A stretch of 42,200 bases of DNA from Propionibacteriaceae bacterium (GTDB taxonomy: Bacteria; Actinomycetota; Actinomycetes; Propionibacteriales; Propionibacteriaceae), in contig JAIRYW010000012.1 in the NCBI GenBank assembly GCA_031267645.1, forward strand, positions 1-42,200, read 5' to 3'. A program made the position numbers and the translations under genes. This document shows, piece after piece, positions 15,342-25,730 of this stretch. Positions within the stretch are counted from its first letter, which is position 1, and every line of letters starts with the position of its first letter. The notes beneath the pieces were generated by a model. That model saw nothing but the letters and a program-made list of their open reading frames with translations. It was not told the origin of the DNA and did not search any database.

Positions 15342-16657
15342 CCCAGCCGTTGGTTCCCGTCCTGACCGCCAACTGGGGTCAGGAGCGGTCTTGGAAGCTC
15401 GACTCCTACGTCGCCCAGGGCGGCTACCGAGCTCTGAGACTGGCCTTGGGCCGTTCCGCCGCCGAGGTCATGGCCGAGGTCAAGGACGCCCAGCTGCGCG
15501 GTCGCGGCGGGGCCGGTTTCCCGACCGGTCTGAAGTGGAGCTTCGTCCCCCAAGACAACCCCAATCCGAAATACCTGGTCGTCAACGGCGACGAGTCGGA
15601 GCCGGGCACCTGCAAGGACGTCCCCTTGCTCATGGCCAGCCCCCACACCCTGGTCGAGGGCGTCATCATCTCGGCTTACGCCATCGGCGCCCACACCGCT
15701 TTCATCTACGTCCGGGGCGAGGTCCTGCATCCCATCCGGCGGGTCCGTCAGGCCGTCGAGGAGGCTTACGCGGCCGGCTATCTGGGCCGTGACGTCCTGG
15801 GCTCCGGCTTCGACCTCGACATCATCGTGCACGCCGGGGCCGGGGCTTACATCTGCGGCGAGGAGACCGCCCTGCTCAACTCCTTGGAGGGCCGTCGGGG
15901 CCAGCCCCGGCTGCGTCCGCCCTTCCCGGCCGTGGCCGGGTTGTACGCCTCGCCCACCGTCATCAACAACGTCGAGTCGATCGCCTCAGTGCCCGCCATC
16001 ATCGCCCGCGGCAAAGATTGGTTCACTTCCATGGGCACCGAGAAGTCGAAGGGCTTCACAATCTACTCCCTGTCCGGCCACGTCGCCCACCCGGGGCAGT
16101 ACGAGGCCCCTCTGGGGTTGACCATGGCTCGCCTGTTGGAGTTGGCCGGCGGGGTCAGGGCCGGCCATCAGCTCAAATTCTTCACCCCGGGCGGTTCTTC
16201 CACCCCCATCTTGACGGCCGAGCACTTGGACACCCGGTTGGACTACGAGGGTTTGGCCGAGGTCGGCACCATGCTCGGCACCAAGGCCATGCAGATCTTC
16301 GACGAGACCACCTCGGTGGTGCGCACGACCTTGCGTTGGGTCGAGTTCTACAAACACGAGTCTTGTGGCAAATGCACCCCCTGCCGGGAGGGCACCTGGT
16401 GGTTGGTCCAGTTGTTGCACAAGCTGGAGGCCGGCCAAGGCCAGGACGGCGACGTGGACAAATTGCTCAGTGTCTGTGACGACATCACGGGCAAGACTTT
16501 CTGCACCCTGGCGGAGGGGGCGGTGGCCTGCGTCACCTCGGCCGTGCGTCACTTCCGCTCCGAGTTCGAGGTCGGTTACACCACCCCGGCCTGGGAGCAC
16601 CTGCCCTACGACGCCAGCGCCTTGTTCCCCGTCGAGTCCGAAGGAGGCCGGGCATGA
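15338..16657 (+). CDS. nuoF: NADH-quinone oxidoreductase subunit F
   Basis: This 439-residue subunit binds NADH and FMN and carries [4Fe-4S] cluster N3. The nucleotide-binding region GRGGAGFPTGLKWSF (about 55-69) and VNGDESEPGTCKD (82-94) is followed by the family motif ICGEETALLNSLEG. The N3 ligands are C343, C346 and C349 in ESCGKCTPCREG, plus C389 in FCTLAEGA. Length and motifs are standard. It is joined to nuoE and nuoG by ATGA overlaps, so nuoB through nuoG are all translationally coupled. Confidence 0.97.
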   Translation: MTQPLVPVLTANWGQERSWKLDSYVAQGGYRALRLALGRSAAEVMAEVKDAQLRGRGGAGFPTGLKWSFVPQDNPNPKYLVVNGDESEPGTCKDVPLLMASPHTLVEGVIISAYAIGAHTAFIYVRGEVLHPIRRVRQAVEEAYAAGYLGRDVLGSGFDLDIIVHAGAGAYICGEETALLNSLEGRRGQPRLRPPFPAVAGLYASPTVINNVESIASVPAIIARGKDWFTSMGTEKSKGFTIYSLSGHVAHPGQYEAPLGLTMARLLELAGGVRAGHQLKFFTPGGSSTPILTAEHLDTRLDYEGLAEVGTMLGTKAMQIFDETTSVVRTTLRWVEFYKHESCGKCTPCREGTWWLVQLLHKLEAGQGQDGDVDKLLSVCDDITGKTFCTLAEGAVACVTSAVRHFRSEFEVGYTTPAWEHLPYDASALFPVESEGGRA

Positions 16658-19059
16658 CCGTCGCTCCCGCTGACAATCTGGTCACGGTCACCATCGACGG
16701 GGTCGAGGTGGCGGTGCCCAAGGGCACCTTGGTCATCCGAGCCGCCGAGCAGGCCGGCGTGGCCATTCCCCGCTTCTGCGACCATCCCTTGTTGGAGCCG
16801 GTCGGGGCCTGCCGCCAATGCCTGGTCGAGATCCCCGACGCCGGCAATGGCCGGGGTTTCCCCAAGCCACAGCCGTCTTGCACCATGACGGTGGCGGACG
16901 GCATGCGGGTCGAGACCCAGCAGACCTCCGAGCCGGCCGCTCGGGCCCAGCGCGACGTCCTGGAATTGATGCTGATCAACCATCCTTTAGATTGCCCCAT
17001 CTGTGACAAAGGCGGCGAATGCCCGCTGCAGAACCAGGCTTTGGAGCACGGCCGGGGCCAGTCCCGTTACGACGGGGTCAAGCGCACCTACGCCAAGCCC
17101 ATCCCGCTGTCGCCCCAGCTGTTGTTGGACCGTGAGCGCTGTGTGTTGTGCGCCCGCTGCACCCGCTTCGCCGAGCAGATCTCAGGCGATCCTCTGATCG
17201 GTTTGCTGGAGCGCGGGGCCAAGCAGCAGATCGGGGCCTTCGACGGCGTCCCGTACAATTCATATTTTTCTGGGAACGTGGTCCAGATCTGCCCGGTCGG
17301 CGCCATCACCAGCCAGGCCTACCGTTTCGCCGCCCGCCCCTTCGACCTGGTCTCGACCGTCACCACCTGCGAGCACTGCGCCGCCGGCTGTCAGCTCCGA
17401 GTCGACCATCGGCATTACGAGGTCAAGCGGCGCCAGGCCGGCGACGATCCGGCCGCCAACCAGGAGTGGAGTTGCGACGTCGGCCGCTTCGCCTTCGCCT
17501 CCGCCCGCGGCGACGACCGTCTGACCCGCCCCTTGCGGCGGGGTCCCGACGGTCTGGAGCCGGCCGCTTGGCCGGACGCCATCGACGCCGTGGCGGCCGC
17601 TCTGAGCCGGGCCCAGGGCCGGGTCGGCCTGCAGACCGGTGGCCGGCTGACTCTGGAGACCGCTCTCAGCTACGCCCGCTTCGCCCATGCCGTCCTCGGC
17701 ACCGCCGACGTCGACTTCCGGGCCCGCCCCCAGTCCCCGGAGGAGGCTCAGTTCCTGGCCGCCGCCGTGGCCGGCCGGGGTCCGGGCCAGGCCGTCTCCT
17801 ACGCCGACTTGGACCGCGCCCGCCGCGTCGTCCTGGTCGGCTTCGAGCCGGAGGACGAGTCGCCCATCGTCTTCCTCCGGCTGCGCCGGGCCGTCCTGCG
17901 TCACGGCCTGAAGGTCCAAGTGGTCGCCCCTCTGCTGTCGCCCGGCTCGCGCAAGCTGTCGGCCCAGCTCATCCCCGCTCCGCCCGGGGCCGAGGCCGCC
18001 GCTCTGGCTGGTTTGGAGGGTTTGGACGCCGACTGCGTGATTCTGGTCGGCGAACGCCTGGCCGGCAGCCCGGGCGCGCTCAGCGCTTTGTTGGCGGTGG
18101 CTCGCTCCAGCGCCGCGGCTTGGGCTTGGATCCCACGTCGGGCCGGCGAGTTGGCCGCTCTCGAAGCCGGTCTGTTGCCGGGTTTGCTGCCGGGCGGCCG
18201 GCCCTGGGACGATCCCGGAGCCCGTGCCCAGTTGGCCGCGGCCTGGGGGATCGAGAACTGGCCCCCAGCCCCGGGCCGTAGCGCCGTCGAGCAGTTCCAA
18301 GCCGTCTTGGACGGCCAACTGTCGGTCCTGGTGCTGGGCGGTCTGGAACTGGCCGATCTGCCCGACCCGGCCCTGGCCCGGCGGGCCATCGAGAAGGCAG
18401 ATTTTGTGCTGAGTCTGGAACAGCGCCGCTCCGAGATCGCCCAGTTGGCCGACGTCGTGCTGCCGGTCGGCCTGCTGGAGGAGACCAGCGGCACTTTCAT
18501 CGACTGGCAGCGCCGGTTCCGCCCGGTGGCCCAGGTGGTCGACCGGCCCCGCTCCGGTTTGACCGAGATCCGCCTGCTGTCAGTCCTGGCCCAAGCCTTG
18601 GGCTCCGATCTGGGCTGGCGCGACGCCGCCGGCGCGGCCGCCGCCTGGGACGGGCTGCCGGCCTGGACCGGCCCTAGTCCGGCCCCTCCCGCCGTCCCCG
18701 TCCCCGCCGCCGACCGCTCCGCCGCCGCTGGCGCTGGGCTCCGCTTGGCCAGTTGGCGCGAGCTGATCGACGATTCGCGCCGGCTCGACCGAGCCGACGA
18801 ATTGGCCGCCAGCGCCCGCCCGGTGGCCGTCCGCCTGTCTCCGGCCACGGCCGCCCGCCTCGGTTTGGACCGGCCCGGCGCCGGGCCGGTCGAACTGGTC
18901 GGTCCGGCCGGTTCGGCCCGCTTCGACCTGGTGCTCGACTCCAGCTTGGTCGACGACGTGGTCTGGGCTCCGGCCCGGGCGCCGGGGGATCGTTCCCTGG
19001 CCGGCCTCGGTCTGGCGCCGGGCGATCCGGTCCGTCTCAGTTCGGGAGGTGATCAGTGA
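16654..19059 (+). CDS. nuoG: NADH-quinone oxidoreductase subunit G
   Basis: This 801-residue electron-wire subunit starts with a [2Fe-2S] ferredoxin domain (ligands C42, C53, C56, C76). A His-Cys cluster motif follows (H110, C114, C117, C123), then a [4Fe-4S] motif (C163, C166, C169 with the CP of QICPVG). A further CX2CX3CX27C site at C239, C242, C246 and C274 matches the ligand pattern of the off-path cluster N7, known in some bacteria. The rest is a degenerate molybdopterin-oxidoreductase domain with an Ala/Pro-rich linker near 690-710. A TTA codon is at 16987. The stop lies next to a strong GGGAGGTG site for nuoH. Confidence 0.95.
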   Translation: MTVAPADNLVTVTIDGVEVAVPKGTLVIRAAEQAGVAIPRFCDHPLLEPVGACRQCLVEIPDAGNGRGFPKPQPSCTMTVADGMRVETQQTSEPAARAQRDVLELMLINHPLDCPICDKGGECPLQNQALEHGRGQSRYDGVKRTYAKPIPLSPQLLLDRERCVLCARCTRFAEQISGDPLIGLLERGAKQQIGAFDGVPYNSYFSGNVVQICPVGAITSQAYRFAARPFDLVSTVTTCEHCAAGCQLRVDHRHYEVKRRQAGDDPAANQEWSCDVGRFAFASARGDDRLTRPLRRGPDGLEPAAWPDAIDAVAAALSRAQGRVGLQTGGRLTLETALSYARFAHAVLGTADVDFRARPQSPEEAQFLAAAVAGRGPGQAVSYADLDRARRVVLVGFEPEDESPIVFLRLRRAVLRHGLKVQVVAPLLSPGSRKLSAQLIPAPPGAEAAALAGLEGLDADCVILVGERLAGSPGALSALLAVARSSAAAWAWIPRRAGELAALEAGLLPGLLPGGRPWDDPGARAQLAAAWGIENWPPAPGRSAVEQFQAVLDGQLSVLVLGGLELADLPDPALARRAIEKADFVLSLEQRRSEIAQLADVVLPVGLLEETSGTFIDWQRRFRPVAQVVDRPRSGLTEIRLLSVLAQALGSDLGWRDAAGAAAAWDGLPAWTGPSPAPPAVPVPAADRSAAAGAGLRLASWRELIDDSRRLDRADELAASARPVAVRLSPATAARLGLDRPGAGPVELVGPAGSARFDLVLDSSLVDDVVWAPARAPGDRSLAGLGLAPGDPVRLSSGGDQ

Positions 19060-20435
19060 TGTTCGAACACGGTCCGACCGTCCTGGAATCAGCTGTCTTC
19101 GGCTCCGACCCTTGGTGGATCATCCTGCTCAAGGTCGTCGTCATGTTCGTCTTCCTGCTCACCTTCACCATCTTCAACGTCTGGTTCGAACGCCGCGTGG
19201 TGGGCAAGATGCAGCAGCGCCTGGGCCCGGTCATGAACGGCCCCTTAGGCCTCGGCCAAGCCCTCGGCGACGGTATGAAATGCCTAGTCAAAGAGGATTT
19301 CCGGCCTCAGGGAGCGGACCGTTGGCTGTTCTCGCTGGCCCCTGTCCTGTCCGGCGCCGCCGCCTTCACGGCCTGGTCCGTCATCCCCTTGGGCGGCGAG
19401 GTCACGATCTTCGGAGTCAAAACCCACCTGCAGCTGACCGACCTGCCGATGGGCGTCCTGTTCGTCCTCTCGGTGGCCTCGGTCGGCGTCTACGGCATCG
19501 TCCTGGCCGGCTGGAGCTCGACTTCCTCGTACTCCCTCTTAGGCGGCATCCGCTCGACCGCCCAGATGATCTCCTACGAGGTCGCCATGGGCCTGTCCTT
19601 GGTCTCGGTCTTCCTCTACGCCCGTTCCATGTCGACGGCCGACATCGTGGCGGCCCAAGCCGAGCCGATGTCGGTCCTGCCCGGGTTGGGCCTGCCCGGC
19701 TGGTACGCCGTCCTGCTGCTGCCCAGCTTCGTGATCTACTTCGTCTCCATCGTGGCCGAGACCAACCGGGCCCCCTTCGACCTGGTCGAATGCGAGCAGG
19801 AGTTGGTCTCGGGCTATTGCACCGACTACTCCGGCTTCCGTTACGCCATCTACTTCCTGGCCGAGTACATCAACATGGCCACGGTCTCGGGCATGGCCAC
19901 CACCCTCTTCCTGGGCGGCTACCACGCCCCTTGGCCGCTGTCTCGGATCGAGGTCTTGGACTCCGGCTGGATGGGCCCGGTCTGGTTCATCGCCAAGGTC
20001 TTGGTCTGCCTCTTCGTCTTCGTCTGGCTGCGGGGCACCCTGCCTCGTTTCCGTTACGACCAGTTCATGGACTTGGGCTGGCGCTGGCTGATCCCGATCT
20101 CTCTGCTTTGGATCGTCTTGATCGCCTTCGTCTCGGTGGCGCGCGATCGGGGTTGGTTCAACAGCCAGTTGATCATCGTCTTGGCCGGCGTCTTGATCGT
20201 CATCTTGTTGGTCTCCCTCTTCTTGGGCCGCAAGTCGGAGCTGCCCGAGGTCCGCTCCGAGGTCTCGCGCGTGCCGGTGGTCGACACCGACGACTTCGAC
20301 CCCTTCGCCGGCGGCTATCCGGTGCCGCCCATGCCGGGCCAGCTGCTGCCGGAGCTGGCCGACGTGGTGGCCGGCGACCCCGTCTTCGGGGACGGCGACC
20401 AACCGGACCGGGCCGCCGATCGGGAAGGAGCTTGA
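19059..20435 (+). CDS. nuoH: NADH-quinone oxidoreductase subunit H
   Basis: This 458-residue membrane subunit links the quinone site to the proton channels. It has about eight or nine transmembrane helices. Conserved segments include [19 protein letters not shown], the loop starting [10 protein letters not shown] at about 233, and ARDRGW near the end. In that loop the usual LPE(A/G)E appears as [18 protein letters not shown], adding two cysteines. The last 60 residues are an acidic, Pro-rich cytoplasmic tail. ATG 19059 is preferred over the in-frame GTG 19056, because the GGGAGGTG site is then 7 nt away. Two TTA codons occur, at 19245 and 19539. Confidence 0.95.
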   Translation: MFEHGPTVLESAVFGSDPWWIILLKVVVMFVFLLTFTIFNVWFERRVVGKMQQRLGPVMNGPLGLGQALGDGMKCLVKEDFRPQGADRWLFSLAPVLSGAAAFTAWSVIPLGGEVTIFGVKTHLQLTDLPMGVLFVLSVASVGVYGIVLAGWSSTSSYSLLGGIRSTAQMISYEVAMGLSLVSVFLYARSMSTADIVAAQAEPMSVLPGLGLPGWYAVLLLPSFVIYFVSIVAETNRAPFDLVECEQELVSGYCTDYSGFRYAIYFLAEYINMATVSGMATTLFLGGYHAPWPLSRIEVLDSGWMGPVWFIAKVLVCLFVFVWLRGTLPRFRYDQFMDLGWRWLIPISLLWIVLIAFVSVARDRGWFNSQLIIVLAGVLIVILLVSLFLGRKSELPEVRSEVSRVPVVDTDDFDPFAGGYPVPPMPGQLLPELADVVAGDPVFGDGDQPDRAADREGA

Positions 20436-20437
20436 GC

Positions 20438-20995
20438 ATGGGGTTCTTGGACGCCTGGAAGGGCTTCGGCATCACCTTCGCCACCATGTTCCGCAAGCCC
20501 TTCACCCAGGGCTATCCGCGCAAGGGCCAGGAGAAGGTGACGGCGCCGCGCTACCACGGTCGCCATCAGCTCAACCGCTGGCCGGACGGCTTGGAGAAGT
20601 GCGTCGGCTGCGAGCTGTGCGCCTGGGCCTGCCCGGCCGACGCCATCATGGTCGAGGCCGGGGCCAACTCCGAGGCCGAGCGTTTCTCGCCCGGCCCTCG
20701 CTACGGCCGGGTCTACCAGATCAACTACCTGCGCTGCATCTTCTGCGGCATGTGCGTCGAGGCTTGTCCGACCCGGGCTTTGACCATGACCAATGAGTTC
20801 AAGCTGGCCGATTCCTCGCGCGCCAGCCTGATCTACACCAAGGAGGATCTCTTGGCCCCTCTGCTCGAGGGCATGGAGGCGCCGCCCCACCCGCGCCGCT
20901 TGGGCGACGACGAGCGGGACTACTTCCTCGGTCTGCCCGATTCCGGCCAGGCCGACAACCGGACCTGGACCGTGTCCGAGGAGGCCACGGCATGA
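20438..20995 (+). CDS. nuoI: NADH-quinone oxidoreductase subunit I
   Basis: This 185-residue ferredoxin-like subunit carries clusters N6a and N6b. Two classic CX2CX2CX3CP motifs are present: C55-C58-C61-C65 ([12 protein letters not shown]) and C100-C103-C106-C110 ([12 protein letters not shown]). The N-terminal amphipathic stretch and the [15 protein letters not shown] lead-in are normal for the family. The ATG is 2 nt after the nuoH stop with GGAAGGAG upstream. The same reading frame is open across nuoH, but that part is a shadow. The stop overlaps the nuoJ ATG (ATGA). Confidence 0.97.
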   Translation: MGFLDAWKGFGITFATMFRKPFTQGYPRKGQEKVTAPRYHGRHQLNRWPDGLEKCVGCELCAWACPADAIMVEAGANSEAERFSPGPRYGRVYQINYLRCIFCGMCVEACPTRALTMTNEFKLADSSRASLIYTKEDLLAPLLEGMEAPPHPRRLGDDERDYFLGLPDSGQADNRTWTVSEEATA

Positions 20996-21978
20996 CCGGC
21001 GCAGTCTGGGCCCCTCTGCTGTCCGGCGTCCAGGTCACCTTCTGGATCTGCGCCGTGCTCGCCATCGTCGGCGCCATCGGCGTGATCGCCTCCAGCAAGC
21101 CGGTCTACTCCGCGCTCAGCCTGGCCTTGGTCATGCTGGCCCTGGCCGTGGTCTACGCCAGTCTGGAGGCCGGTTTCCTCTTCGCCGTCCAGATCATCGT
21201 CTACACCGGCGCCGTCTTGATGCTCTTCCTCTTCGTCATCATGCTGGTCGGCGTCTCCACCCGGGAGACCCTGGTCGACACCTTGCGCGGCCACCGTCTG
21301 GCCGCCGGCCTGGCCGGCGTCGGCCTGGTCGCCTTGCTGACCTTGGGCGTGGGCCAGGCCATCACCGCTCCGGCGGTCGGTTTGGAAGCGGCCAACGCCG
21401 GGGGCAACGTCGAGGGTTTGGCCCAGCTCATCTTCCACCGTTACGTGGTGGCCTTCGAGGCCACCGCCGCCTTGCTCATCACGGCCGCCGTGGCCGCCAT
21501 GGTCTTGGCCCATCCCAAGCGCCTGCGGCCCAAGCCGGACCAGTCGGTCCGACTGCGCCGCCGGGTCGAGGCCTACGTCGAGCAGGGCGTCCACCCGGGG
21601 GCCCAGCCCTCCTCCGGCGTCTTCGCCCGTCACAACTCCATCGCCACCCCGGCCCTGTTGCCGGACGGCTCGGTCGCCCCGGAGTCGATCTCGGCCACCG
21701 TCGCCAGCCGGGTTCCGCCGGCCGATCCGGCCCAGCTCGGCCTGCCCCTGGCCCAGACCCTGGCCGCCATCGAGGGCCGCCCCGGGGCCGGCCCGGTCGA
21801 CGCCGAGGACAGCCCGTCCAGCCCGGCCAGTCCATCCACCCCGTCCAGCCCGGCCAGTCCATCCAGCCCGGCCAGCCCGGCCTCACCGGCCAGCCCGGCC
21901 TCGGCCGTCGACCCACCCGGTCCAGCCCCGGCCGCCAGCCCCGACCGCTCCGACCCGGAGGGAGGATCCGATGACTGA
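20992..21978 (+). CDS. nuoJ: NADH-quinone oxidoreductase subunit J with Ser/Pro-rich tail
   Basis: This is a 328-residue subunit in which only the first 175 or so residues form the five-helix membrane core. The conserved helix [19 protein letters not shown] and the [18 protein letters not shown] segment are clear. The remaining 150 residues are a hydrophilic extension. Its distal part, about residues 265-320, is almost pure Ser/Pro/Ala, including a 9-residue repeat PSSPASPS(T/S). Actinobacterial NuoJ proteins often have a tail, but this repeat-built one is notable. The gene overlaps nuoK by 8 nt. Confidence 0.94.
   Translation: MTGAVWAPLLSGVQVTFWICAVLAIVGAIGVIASSKPVYSALSLALVMLALAVVYASLEAGFLFAVQIIVYTGAVLMLFLFVIMLVGVSTRETLVDTLRGHRLAAGLAGVGLVALLTLGVGQAITAPAVGLEAANAGGNVEGLAQLIFHRYVVAFEATAALLITAAVAAMVLAHPKRLRPKPDQSVRLRRRVEAYVEQGVHPGAQPSSGVFARHNSIATPALLPDGSVAPESISATVASRVPPADPAQLGLPLAQTLAAIEGRPGAGPVDAEDSPSSPASPSTPSSPASPSSPASPASPASPASAVDPPGPAPAASPDRSDPEGGSDD
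21814..21910 (+). repeat. Ser/Pro-coding tandem repeats in nuoJ
   Basis: A 25-bp sequence beginning CCGTCCAGCCCGGCCAG occurs at 21814-21838 and again, identically, at 21841-21865 (27-bp period, 9 codons). It is followed by degenerate GCCAGCCCGGCC units to about 21910. The repeats keep the reading frame, so slippage by whole units would change tail length without breaking nuoJ. Confidence 0.8.
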
Positions 21979-22267
21979 TCTCTACTTGATCTTGGCCGTC
22001 ATCTTGTTCAACGTCGGCCTGGTCGGCTTCCTGATCCGGCGCAACGCCCTCATCATCTTCATGTCCATCGAGTTGATGCTCAACGCCTCCAACCTGGTCT
22101 TGGTCTCGATGAGCCATGTCCACGGCGTCCTGGACGGCCAGGTGGCGGCCTTCTTCGTCATGGTGGTGGCGGCGGCCGAGGTCGTGATCGGCCTGTCCAT
22201 CATCGTCACCATCTTCCGCGCCCGCCGTTCGACCTCGGTCGACAACGAGATCCTGCTCAAGGGCTGA
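21971..22267 (+). CDS. nuoK: NADH-quinone oxidoreductase subunit K
   Basis: This 98-residue three-helix membrane subunit is part of the antiporter-like E-channel. The two conserved membrane glutamates are present: E34 in [12 protein letters not shown] and E70 in [11 protein letters not shown]. The length is typical. The ATG lies within the end of nuoJ (8-nt overlap) after the GGAGGGAGG site. nuoL starts 10 nt downstream. Confidence 0.96.
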   Translation: MTDLYLILAVILFNVGLVGFLIRRNALIIFMSIELMLNASNLVLVSMSHVHGVLDGQVAAFFVMVVAAAEVVIGLSIIVTIFRARRSTSVDNEILLKG

Positions 22268-22277
22268 GGGGGCTGTC

Positions 22278-24188
22278 ATGACTGTCTTCGCACTGACGCC
22301 GATTCCGGCCTCCGGCTTGCAGGTCTACGCCTGGCTCCTGATCGCCCTGCCCCTGGGCGTGGCCGCCTTGCTCCTGGTCGGCGGCCGGCGCACCAATGGC
22401 TGGGGCCACTTCCTCGCCACCTTGGCCCCCATGGCCAGCTTCGGCCTGGCCCTGGCCTATTTCATCGATCTGCTGGCCCTGGCCCCCGACCAGCGCGCCA
22501 TCACCGTGCCGGTCTACGACTGGATCGCCGGGCCCACCTTCGACGTCTCCGTCACCCTCCTGCTCGACCCTCTGTCCATCCTCTTCGTCCTGCTGGTGAC
22601 CGGCGTCGGCTCCCTCATCCACATCTACTCCCTCGGCTACATGGCCCACGATCCTGATCGGCGCCGCTTCTTCGCCTACCTCAACCTCTTCGTGGCGGCC
22701 ATGCTGATCTTGGTCCTGGCCGACAATTACCTCGTCCTGTTCGTGGGCTGGGAGGGCGTCGGCCTGGCCTCCTTCCTGCTCATCTCCTTCTGGCAGGAGC
22801 GCCCCTCGGCCGCCGCCGCCGGCAAGAAGGCCTTCATCGTCAACCGGATCGGCGACCTCGGCCTGATCATCGCCATCTTCACCATGCTGGCCCTCTTCGG
22901 CTCCTCCTCCTTCAGCTCGGTCAACGCCGGGGCCGACCAGATCTCCGGCTTCTGGGCCTCTCTGCTCGGCTTCCTGCTGCTGCTGGGGGCCTGCGGCAAG
23001 TCGGCCCAGGTGCCGTTGCAGACCTGGCTGTTGGACGCCATGGAGGGCCCCACCCCGGTCTCCGCCTTGATCCACGCCGCCACCATGGTGACGGCCGGCG
23101 TCTACTTGGTGGTCCGCTCCGGGGCCATCTACGCCCAAGCCCCGGCCGCTCAGTTGGCCGTCGCCATCGTCGGGACCGTCACCCTGCTGGTCGGCGCCTG
23201 GATCGGCTGCGCCAAAGACGACATCAAGAAGGTCCTGGCCGGCTCGACCATGAGTCAGATCGGCTACATGATGCTGGCCGCCGGCATCGGCCCGGCCGGT
23301 TACGCCTTCGCCATCTTCCACCTGCTGACCCACGGCTTCTTCAAGGCCAACATGTTCTTGGGGGCCGGCTCGCTCATGCACGCCACCGGCGACGACGTGA
23401 ATATGCGCCACTACGGCGCCCTGCGCCGGCTCCTGCCGGTCACCTTCTTCACCTTCGCGGCCGGCTACCTGGCCATCATCGGCTTCCCCTTCTTCTCCGG
23501 CTTCTACTCCAAGGATCACATCATCGAGGCCGCCTTCGAGCATCAGCCGGCGCTCGGCCTGCTGGCCCTGCTGGGGGCCGGGGTGACCGCCTTCTACATG
23601 ACCCGGCTGATGGCCATGGCCTTCTTCGGCCAGTCCCGCTGGCGCCCCGGCGTCCATCCCCACGAGTCGCCCGCCACCATGACGGCGCCGCTGGTCCTGC
23701 TGGCCTTGGGCTCCTTCGCCGGCGGCCTGGTCTTGAACGGCTGGATCGGCCGTTGGCTGGAGCCGATCGGGGCCGAGGCCCCCGAGCACGCCTCCTGGGT
23801 CCCTCAGATCACGCCGATCGGCCTGGCCACCTTGGCCGTGGTGGCGGCCGGGGTGGTCTTGGGCTGGCTCCTGTTCGGCCGCCGCCCGGTGCCCGACCAG
23901 GCCCCTCAACAGGTCTCGCCGCTGACCCGCTGGGGCCGGCGCGACCTCTACGTCGACGACGCTTACGAAGCCGCCTTGGTCCGTCCCGGGCTGGGCCTGG
24001 CCCAGGCCGTGGCTTGGGTCGACCAGCGGGTGGTGGACGGCGCGGTCGAAGGTTCGGCCGGGCTGGCCCAGGCCGCTGGAACCAAGTTGGGCCGGCTCCA
24101 GAACGGCTACGTCCGTAGTTACGGCCTGACCATGCTGATCGGCCTGTTGGCCATCGGCCTGGCCCTGATCTTGGGCCAGCTGGTCTGA
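22278..24188 (+). CDS. nuoL: NADH-quinone oxidoreductase subunit L
   Basis: This 636-residue antiporter-like subunit forms the distal proton channel and, in the family, carries the long lateral helix at its C-terminus. Conserved features are [17 protein letters not shown] with the channel glutamate E159, [11 protein letters not shown], and the [17 protein letters not shown] helix. The [20 protein letters not shown] region is also typical. It ends with a C-terminal hydrophobic anchor after an amphipathic stretch. A GAGGGGGC site precedes the ATG, and 12 nt separate it from nuoM. Confidence 0.96.
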   Translation: MTVFALTPIPASGLQVYAWLLIALPLGVAALLLVGGRRTNGWGHFLATLAPMASFGLALAYFIDLLALAPDQRAITVPVYDWIAGPTFDVSVTLLLDPLSILFVLLVTGVGSLIHIYSLGYMAHDPDRRRFFAYLNLFVAAMLILVLADNYLVLFVGWEGVGLASFLLISFWQERPSAAAAGKKAFIVNRIGDLGLIIAIFTMLALFGSSSFSSVNAGADQISGFWASLLGFLLLLGACGKSAQVPLQTWLLDAMEGPTPVSALIHAATMVTAGVYLVVRSGAIYAQAPAAQLAVAIVGTVTLLVGAWIGCAKDDIKKVLAGSTMSQIGYMMLAAGIGPAGYAFAIFHLLTHGFFKANMFLGAGSLMHATGDDVNMRHYGALRRLLPVTFFTFAAGYLAIIGFPFFSGFYSKDHIIEAAFEHQPALGLLALLGAGVTAFYMTRLMAMAFFGQSRWRPGVHPHESPATMTAPLVLLALGSFAGGLVLNGWIGRWLEPIGAEAPEHASWVPQITPIGLATLAVVAAGVVLGWLLFGRRPVPDQAPQQVSPLTRWGRRDLYVDDAYEAALVRPGLGLAQAVAWVDQRVVDGAVEGSAGLAQAAGTKLGRLQNGYVRSYGLTMLIGLLAIGLALILGQLV

Positions 24189-24200
24189 GGGGAGGATGCC

Positions 24201-25730
24201 ATGACGTTTCCTTGGTTGACCGCCCTGGCGGTCCTGCCCCTGCTGGGGGCCTGCCTGATCGGCCTGGTCAAAGCTTGGCCGGGCCGCCTGGTCGGCTTGG
24301 TCACGGCCTTGGCCAGCTTGGCCCTGGGCGGCTGGGTGGCCTGGCTCCAGGTCTCGGACGCCGCCGTCGATCTGTCCGAGCGGGTGGGCTGGTTGGACGC
24401 CCTCGGCTCGGCTTACGCACTGCGCCTGGACGGCATGGGCCTGGCCATGGTCCTGCTCACCGTCGTCTTGGTCCCGCTGGTCTTGATCGCCGAGTGGCGC
24501 ACCGGCGCCGAGCCCGGCCCGGCCCGCTTCTCCTCCGGAACCTTCTCGGCCCTGGTCCTGCTGGTCGAGTCCTGTTCCTTGTTCGTCTTCCTGGCCGACG
24601 ACGCCATCCTCTTCTACGTCTTCTTCGAAGCCAGCCTGATCCCGATGTACTTCTTGATCGGCGGCTTCGGCTCCGATCCGGTCAAGCGTTCGGCCGCCGC
24701 CGTCAAATTCCTCCTCTTCGGCTTGGCCGGCGGCCTGCTCATGCTCTTCGCCCTGGTCGGCACCGGCGCTCTGTCCGCCCGCGACGGCCAGATCACGATG
24801 AGCCTGACCGAGTTGGCGGCCCGCCAGTTGTCCGGTTCGGCCCTGTCCCAGGTCGTCTTCGTCGGCTTCTTCTTGGCCTTCGCCCTCAAGGCTCCGATGG
24901 TGCCCGGTCACACTTGGCTGCCTCAGGCGGCGGCCCAGTCGACCGGCGGCGGGGCCGCCCTCATGGTCGGCGTGCTAGACAAGCTGGGCACCTTCGGCAT
25001 GGTCCGCTTCTGCCTCGTCCTCTTCCCCCAGGAGGCCCACTGGGCCACCCCGGTCATCATCGGGCTGGCCGTCTTGTCCATCCTCTACGGCGCCTTCGCC
25101 GCCCTCGGCCAGCGCGATCTGCTGCGTCTGGTGGCCTTCACCTCGATCAGCCACTTCGGCTTCATGGTGTTGGGCTTGTTCACCCTCACCACCTCTTCTT
25201 TGACCGGGTCGATCTTCTACATGGTCAACCACGGTCTGTCCACCGGCGCCCTCTTCCTCTTGATCGGATACCTGGTGGACCGCCGCGGTTCGGCCCAGGT
25301 CTCGGCCTTCGGCGGCCTGGCCAAGGTCGCCCCGGTCCTGGCCGGATTCACCCTGGTGGCCGGCCTGGGCGGTCTGGCCCTGCCCGGCACCTCCAGCTTC
25401 GTCTCCGAGTTCATGGTCATGGCCGGGGCTTGGTCCCGCTTCCCGCTGGTGGCCGCCCTAGCCGCCCTGGGCACCGTCTTCGCCGCCCTCTACATCCTGT
25501 GGACCTACCAACGTCTGATGACCGGGCCGCTGAACGAGGCCGCGGCCGAGCGCTTCAGCTCGGATCTGCCTTGGCGTCAGCGTTTGGCGGTGGCGCCGCT
25601 GCTCTTCGCCATCTTGGCCCTGGGCTTCTTCCCCCGCCCGGCCCTCGACCTGATCACTCCGACCAGTCAGACGATCATGACCGAGGCCGGCGCGACCGAC
25701 CTGGCCCCCGTCGTGAAGGGAGTCAAGTAG
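24201..25730 (+). CDS. nuoM: NADH-quinone oxidoreductase subunit M
   Basis: This 509-residue antiporter-like subunit has about 14 transmembrane helices. The channel glutamate is E143 in VFFEASLIPMYFLIGGFG. The HTWLPQAAAQSTGGGAALMV segment and VGVLDKLGTFGMVRFCL follow actinobacterial NuoM. The usual Asp after HTWLP is Gln here. The start has a GGGGAGG site. The stop TAG is directly followed by the ATG of nuoN without a gap. Confidence 0.95.
   Translation: MTFPWLTALAVLPLLGACLIGLVKAWPGRLVGLVTALASLALGGWVAWLQVSDAAVDLSERVGWLDALGSAYALRLDGMGLAMVLLTVVLVPLVLIAEWRTGAEPGPARFSSGTFSALVLLVESCSLFVFLADDAILFYVFFEASLIPMYFLIGGFGSDPVKRSAAAVKFLLFGLAGGLLMLFALVGTGALSARDGQITMSLTELAARQLSGSALSQVVFVGFFLAFALKAPMVPGHTWLPQAAAQSTGGGAALMVGVLDKLGTFGMVRFCLVLFPQEAHWATPVIIGLAVLSILYGAFAALGQRDLLRLVAFTSISHFGFMVLGLFTLTTSSLTGSIFYMVNHGLSTGALFLLIGYLVDRRGSAQVSAFGGLAKVAPVLAGFTLVAGLGGLALPGTSSFVSEFMVMAGAWSRFPLVAALAALGTVFAALYILWTYQRLMTGPLNEAAAERFSSDLPWRQRLAVAPLLFAILALGFFPRPALDLITPTSQTIMTEAGATDLAPVVKGVK

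Noticed and set aside
19049-20437. Upstream extension of the nuoI frame through the whole of nuoH
   Set aside because: The extension has no similarity to NuoI and lies out of frame inside nuoH. The ATG at 20438 has a ribosome-binding site and gives the standard NuoI length.
22257-24911. A long minus-strand frame (884 codons) across nuoL and nuoM, with similar ones across most nuo and men genes
   Set aside because: These are shadow frames of high-GC coding DNA. Their translations are low-complexity and the opposite strand encodes conserved complex I subunits.
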